55,954 nt of DNA from an uncultured Pseudomonadota bacterium (GTDB lineage Bacteria > Myxococcota_A > UBA796 > SXON01): the NCBI GenBank assembly GCA_903921785.1, contig CAIXRH010000125.1, positions 1 through 55,954 on the forward strand, read 5' to 3'. The notes beneath the pieces were generated by a model. That model was not told the origin of the DNA. It made no database searches and was given only the letters and a program-made list of their open reading frames with translations. Of this stretch, positions 54,233-55,954 are shown one piece after another; within the stretch, counting starts at the first letter, position 1; each line of letters opens with the position of its first letter. Both the position numbers and the translations under genes were made by a program.

Positions 54233-55954
54233 ATGGCCAGCCGCGAGAACGCCCGCCGGTTCCACTTCCTGCGTGAGATCGCCTCCGGTGGCTTCGGGAG
54301 CGTGTACCTCGCCAAGGTGATGCACGCCGACGGGTTCTCCCGCCTGGTGGCGATCAAGCTCCTCCACCGGCGCTGGTCGGAGAACAAGGAGATCGCCCAG
54401 CGGATGCGCGACGAAGCGCGGCTCCTGGGCTGGCTCCGCCACCGCAACATCGTCGACGTCATCGATCTCACCAGCATCGACGGCCGCGCCGCCGTGATCA
54501 TGGAGTATCTCGACGCCGTCGATCTGAAGACGATCGTCACCACGGCGGCGGAGAAGGGAGAGCGAACGCCGCCTTACGCCGCGCTGGAGATCGTCGCTTT
54601 CGTCGCGTCGGCGCTGGACGCGGCGTACAATCGGCCTCCGTACGAGGGCGAGAAGCCGCTCCGGGTCATCCACCGCGACATCAAGCCCAGCAACATCATG
54701 GTGGACGAGTCGGGCACCGTGAAGGTGCTCGATTTCGGTGTGGCCCGCGGGGAATTCGCGAACCGCGAGAGCCACACCCAGGAGCTCCAGTTTGGCTCGG
54801 TCGAGTACATGCCGCCCGAGCGGCTGTTCTTCGAGCCAGAGACCGACCGGGCCGACATCTACAGCCTCGGCGCGTCCCTTTTTGAGTTCCTCAGCGGTGA
54901 GCGGCTGGGCAAGGCCAAGGGCCGCGCCGAGAAGCACGCGGCGTTCCTGGAAGATCGCCTGTCGTTCCTGGCGGCGAGCTGCCCGCTCCCCAACCCTCAG
55001 GGGGGCGAAGTCGCGCGGTTCCTTCGGGACATGTGCGCGTACAACGCGGATAACCGGCCGCGTGCCGATGAGGTCGTCACCCGGGCGCGGGCGCTCGCCC
55101 GACAGATGCCCGGCCCCGCGCTGGGCGAGTGGGCAGAGGTGGTGGTGCGGCCGCTGGTGGCCGAGGCCCGGCGCGCGCCCCGCGAACCGAACCCGCTCAC
55201 TGACGCGGTCCTCCCCGAAGACAGCACGCTCTTCGGCGCTGCGGAGGCGCTCGCCGCCGAGACCGCCCTCGAGGCCGCGGCCGCCTCGAAGCCCGCGCCG
55301 GCGGCGCCGACCGCGGCCCCCGCCGCTCCTCCTCCTGAGGTCCCCCGAGAGGATGCGCGCTGGGAGCTGCTCCGCCGCGCCGCGCTCGCGGAGATGGAGT
55401 CGATCCCAGACGCCCCGTCCGATGCCGAAGACTTTGGGGACGAGCCCACCCGCATCGGCACCGCCACGCCGGCGCTGATGGCGGCGATCGCGGCCAACCC
55501 CGGGCCCGGAGCCGCGTCCACGCCGGCTACCGCCAAGGCCACTGCCCCTCCGCCCGGGCCCCCCCGGCCGCCCGCCCAGGCCTCCGACGCCTCCGCGCCG
55601 ATGCCCCGCGCCGCGGCGAGCCCGGCGAAGCCCGCGCCGCCGCCGGTTCCGTCCGCACCTCCCGCACCCGCCGCTCCGCCTCCGGGGCCCCCGCGCCCGC
55701 CCGCGCAGGGGTCCGACGCGTCGGCGCCGATGCCCCGCGGGGCCGCAGCCCCCGCGAAGCCGGCCGCGCCAGCGGAGTCTGTCGCGCCGGCCGCCCAACC
55801 GGCCGGACCGTCCCGCCCGCCGACGATGGGCTCCGACGCGTCCGCGCCGATGCCGCGCGCGATGGCCAGCGCAGCGAAGGCGACGGGGGCGGCAGGGGCG
55901 ACGCTGGTTCCAGCGCCCGTCGCTGCGCCCGCGCCCGCGCCCCCTGCGCCGACG
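54233..55954 (+). CDS. Ser/Thr protein kinase (Hanks type), 3' end outside window
   Basis: 574 residues are visible and the frame runs off the right edge. The kinase domain (~10-285) has the Gly-rich loop EIASGGFGSVYLAKV, Lys42 in AIKLLHR, the catalytic HRDIKPSNIM (~147-156), DFGVARG (~167) and SVEYMPPERLF. Residues ~300-574 are a Pro/Ala-rich tail with three repeats of the phrase SDASAPMPR preceded by RPP. No membrane segment is visible yet. It begins 33 bases after the ketosynthase-like gene. Such kinases are abundant in Myxococcota. Target unknown. Confidence 0.92.
   Translation, partial: MASRENARRFHFLREIASGGFGSVYLAKVMHADGFSRLVAIKLLHRRWSENKEIAQRMRDEARLLGWLRHRNIVDVIDLTSIDGRAAVIMEYLDAVDLKTIVTTAAEKGERTPPYAALEIVAFVASALDAAYNRPPYEGEKPLRVIHRDIKPSNIMVDESGTVKVLDFGVARGEFANRESHTQELQFGSVEYMPPERLFFEPETDRADIYSLGASLFEFLSGERLGKAKGRAEKHAAFLEDRLSFLAASCPLPNPQGGEVARFLRDMCAYNADNRPRADEVVTRARALARQMPGPALGEWAEVVVRPLVAEARRAPREPNPLTDAVLPEDSTLFGAAEALAAETALEAAAASKPAPAAPTAAPAAPPPEVPREDARWELLRRAALAEMESIPDAPSDAEDFGDEPTRIGTATPALMAAIAANPGPGAASTPATAKATAPPPGPPRPPAQASDASAPMPRAAASPAKPAPPPVPSAPPAPAAPPPGPPRPPAQGSDASAPMPRGAAAPAKPAAPAESVAPAAQPAGPSRPPTMGSDASAPMPRAMASAAKATGAAGATLVPAPVAAPAPAPPAPT
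55583..55858 (+). repeat. three tandem-like repeats encoding SDASAPMPR in the kinase tail
   Basis: TCCGACGC-type copies begin at 55583, 55712 and 55832 (spacing 129 and 120 bases). Each encodes SDASAPMPR, preceded by PRPPAQ-like or SRPPTM-like residues. Possible phospho- or partner-binding motif repeated in an unstructured tail. Confidence 0.7.

Noticed and set aside
1-55954. tRNA, rRNA, CRISPR arrays, integrase and replication origin
   Set aside because: None recognised by eye; the only mobile element found is the RAYT with its family A repeats.

Overview
The window is very G+C-rich, densely packed and Gram-negative: it carries lipid A genes (lpxA, a gnnA-type dehydrogenase, lpxB) and many outer-membrane-type lipoproteins. 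The mix of a MopE-type metal-binding motif, a VIT/vWA protein ending in an AgmX/TonB-C-like domain, a Hanks-type Ser/Thr kinase, a DUF1554 lectin-like lipoprotein and numerous acidic Asp/Thr/Gly/Ser-rich lipoprotein linkers points to the Myxococcota or a related deltaproteobacterial lineage. That placement is inference, not a database match. No rRNA, tRNA or CRISPR array was recognised.

Layout. 1-3.2 kb: end of an OmpA-like protein facing a lipid A operon on the minus strand. 3.2-4.9 kb: an alkaline-phosphatase-superfamily protein, then a hairpin-rich spacer with two nearly identical 113-bp inverted-repeat-ended elements. 4.9-12.7 kb: tsaC, an aldo/keto reductase, a beta-propeller/di-haem lipoprotein, a small lipoprotein, a PrxQ-type peroxiredoxin, and a CpxP/CpxR/CpxA-like operon. 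12.7-17.2 kb: a HypA-like zinc protein, malic enzyme (MaeB) and three unknown proteins. 17.3-21.6 kb: a minus-strand, stop/start-overlapping chain running from peptide deformylase through three lipoproteins (one broken at a G9 tract, one MopE-like) to a GT-C-like membrane protein. 21.8-25.3 kb: a translationally coupled aminotransferase plus two radical SAM/SPASM-type enzymes.

25.4-35.6 kb: lipoproteins, the VIT/vWA protein, a REP-associated tyrosine transposase (RAYT) with a 112-bp inverted-repeat element 40 bp upstream, then PhoD, a second alkaline-phosphatase-superfamily enzyme and a CotH-like protein. 35.6-44.6 kb: a NapH-like ferredoxin membrane protein with a flavoprotein, DUF1993, a lipoprotein, a decayed TRAFs-binding-type gene, a large Ig-like/DUF1554 lipoprotein and a small Asp/Thr-rich lipoprotein.

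44.6-50.3 kb: a tight operon of a deoxyhypusine-synthase-like enzyme, a heterodimeric ABC exporter and a signal-peptidase-I homologue that appears to lack its Ser/Lys dyad. 50.5-56 kb: an esterase-like lipoprotein without a nucleophile, a coupled FabZ-like/ketosynthase/ketosynthase-like operon, and the N-terminal part of a Ser/Thr kinase.

Two dispersed repeat families stand out. Family A (4387-4499, 4519-4631, 31221-31332) has GGGGTCAG termini and is linked to the RAYT. Family B (about 8970-9043, 17231-17303, 50368-50441) is a roughly 75-bp imperfect palindrome whose outer stem changes by paired substitutions.
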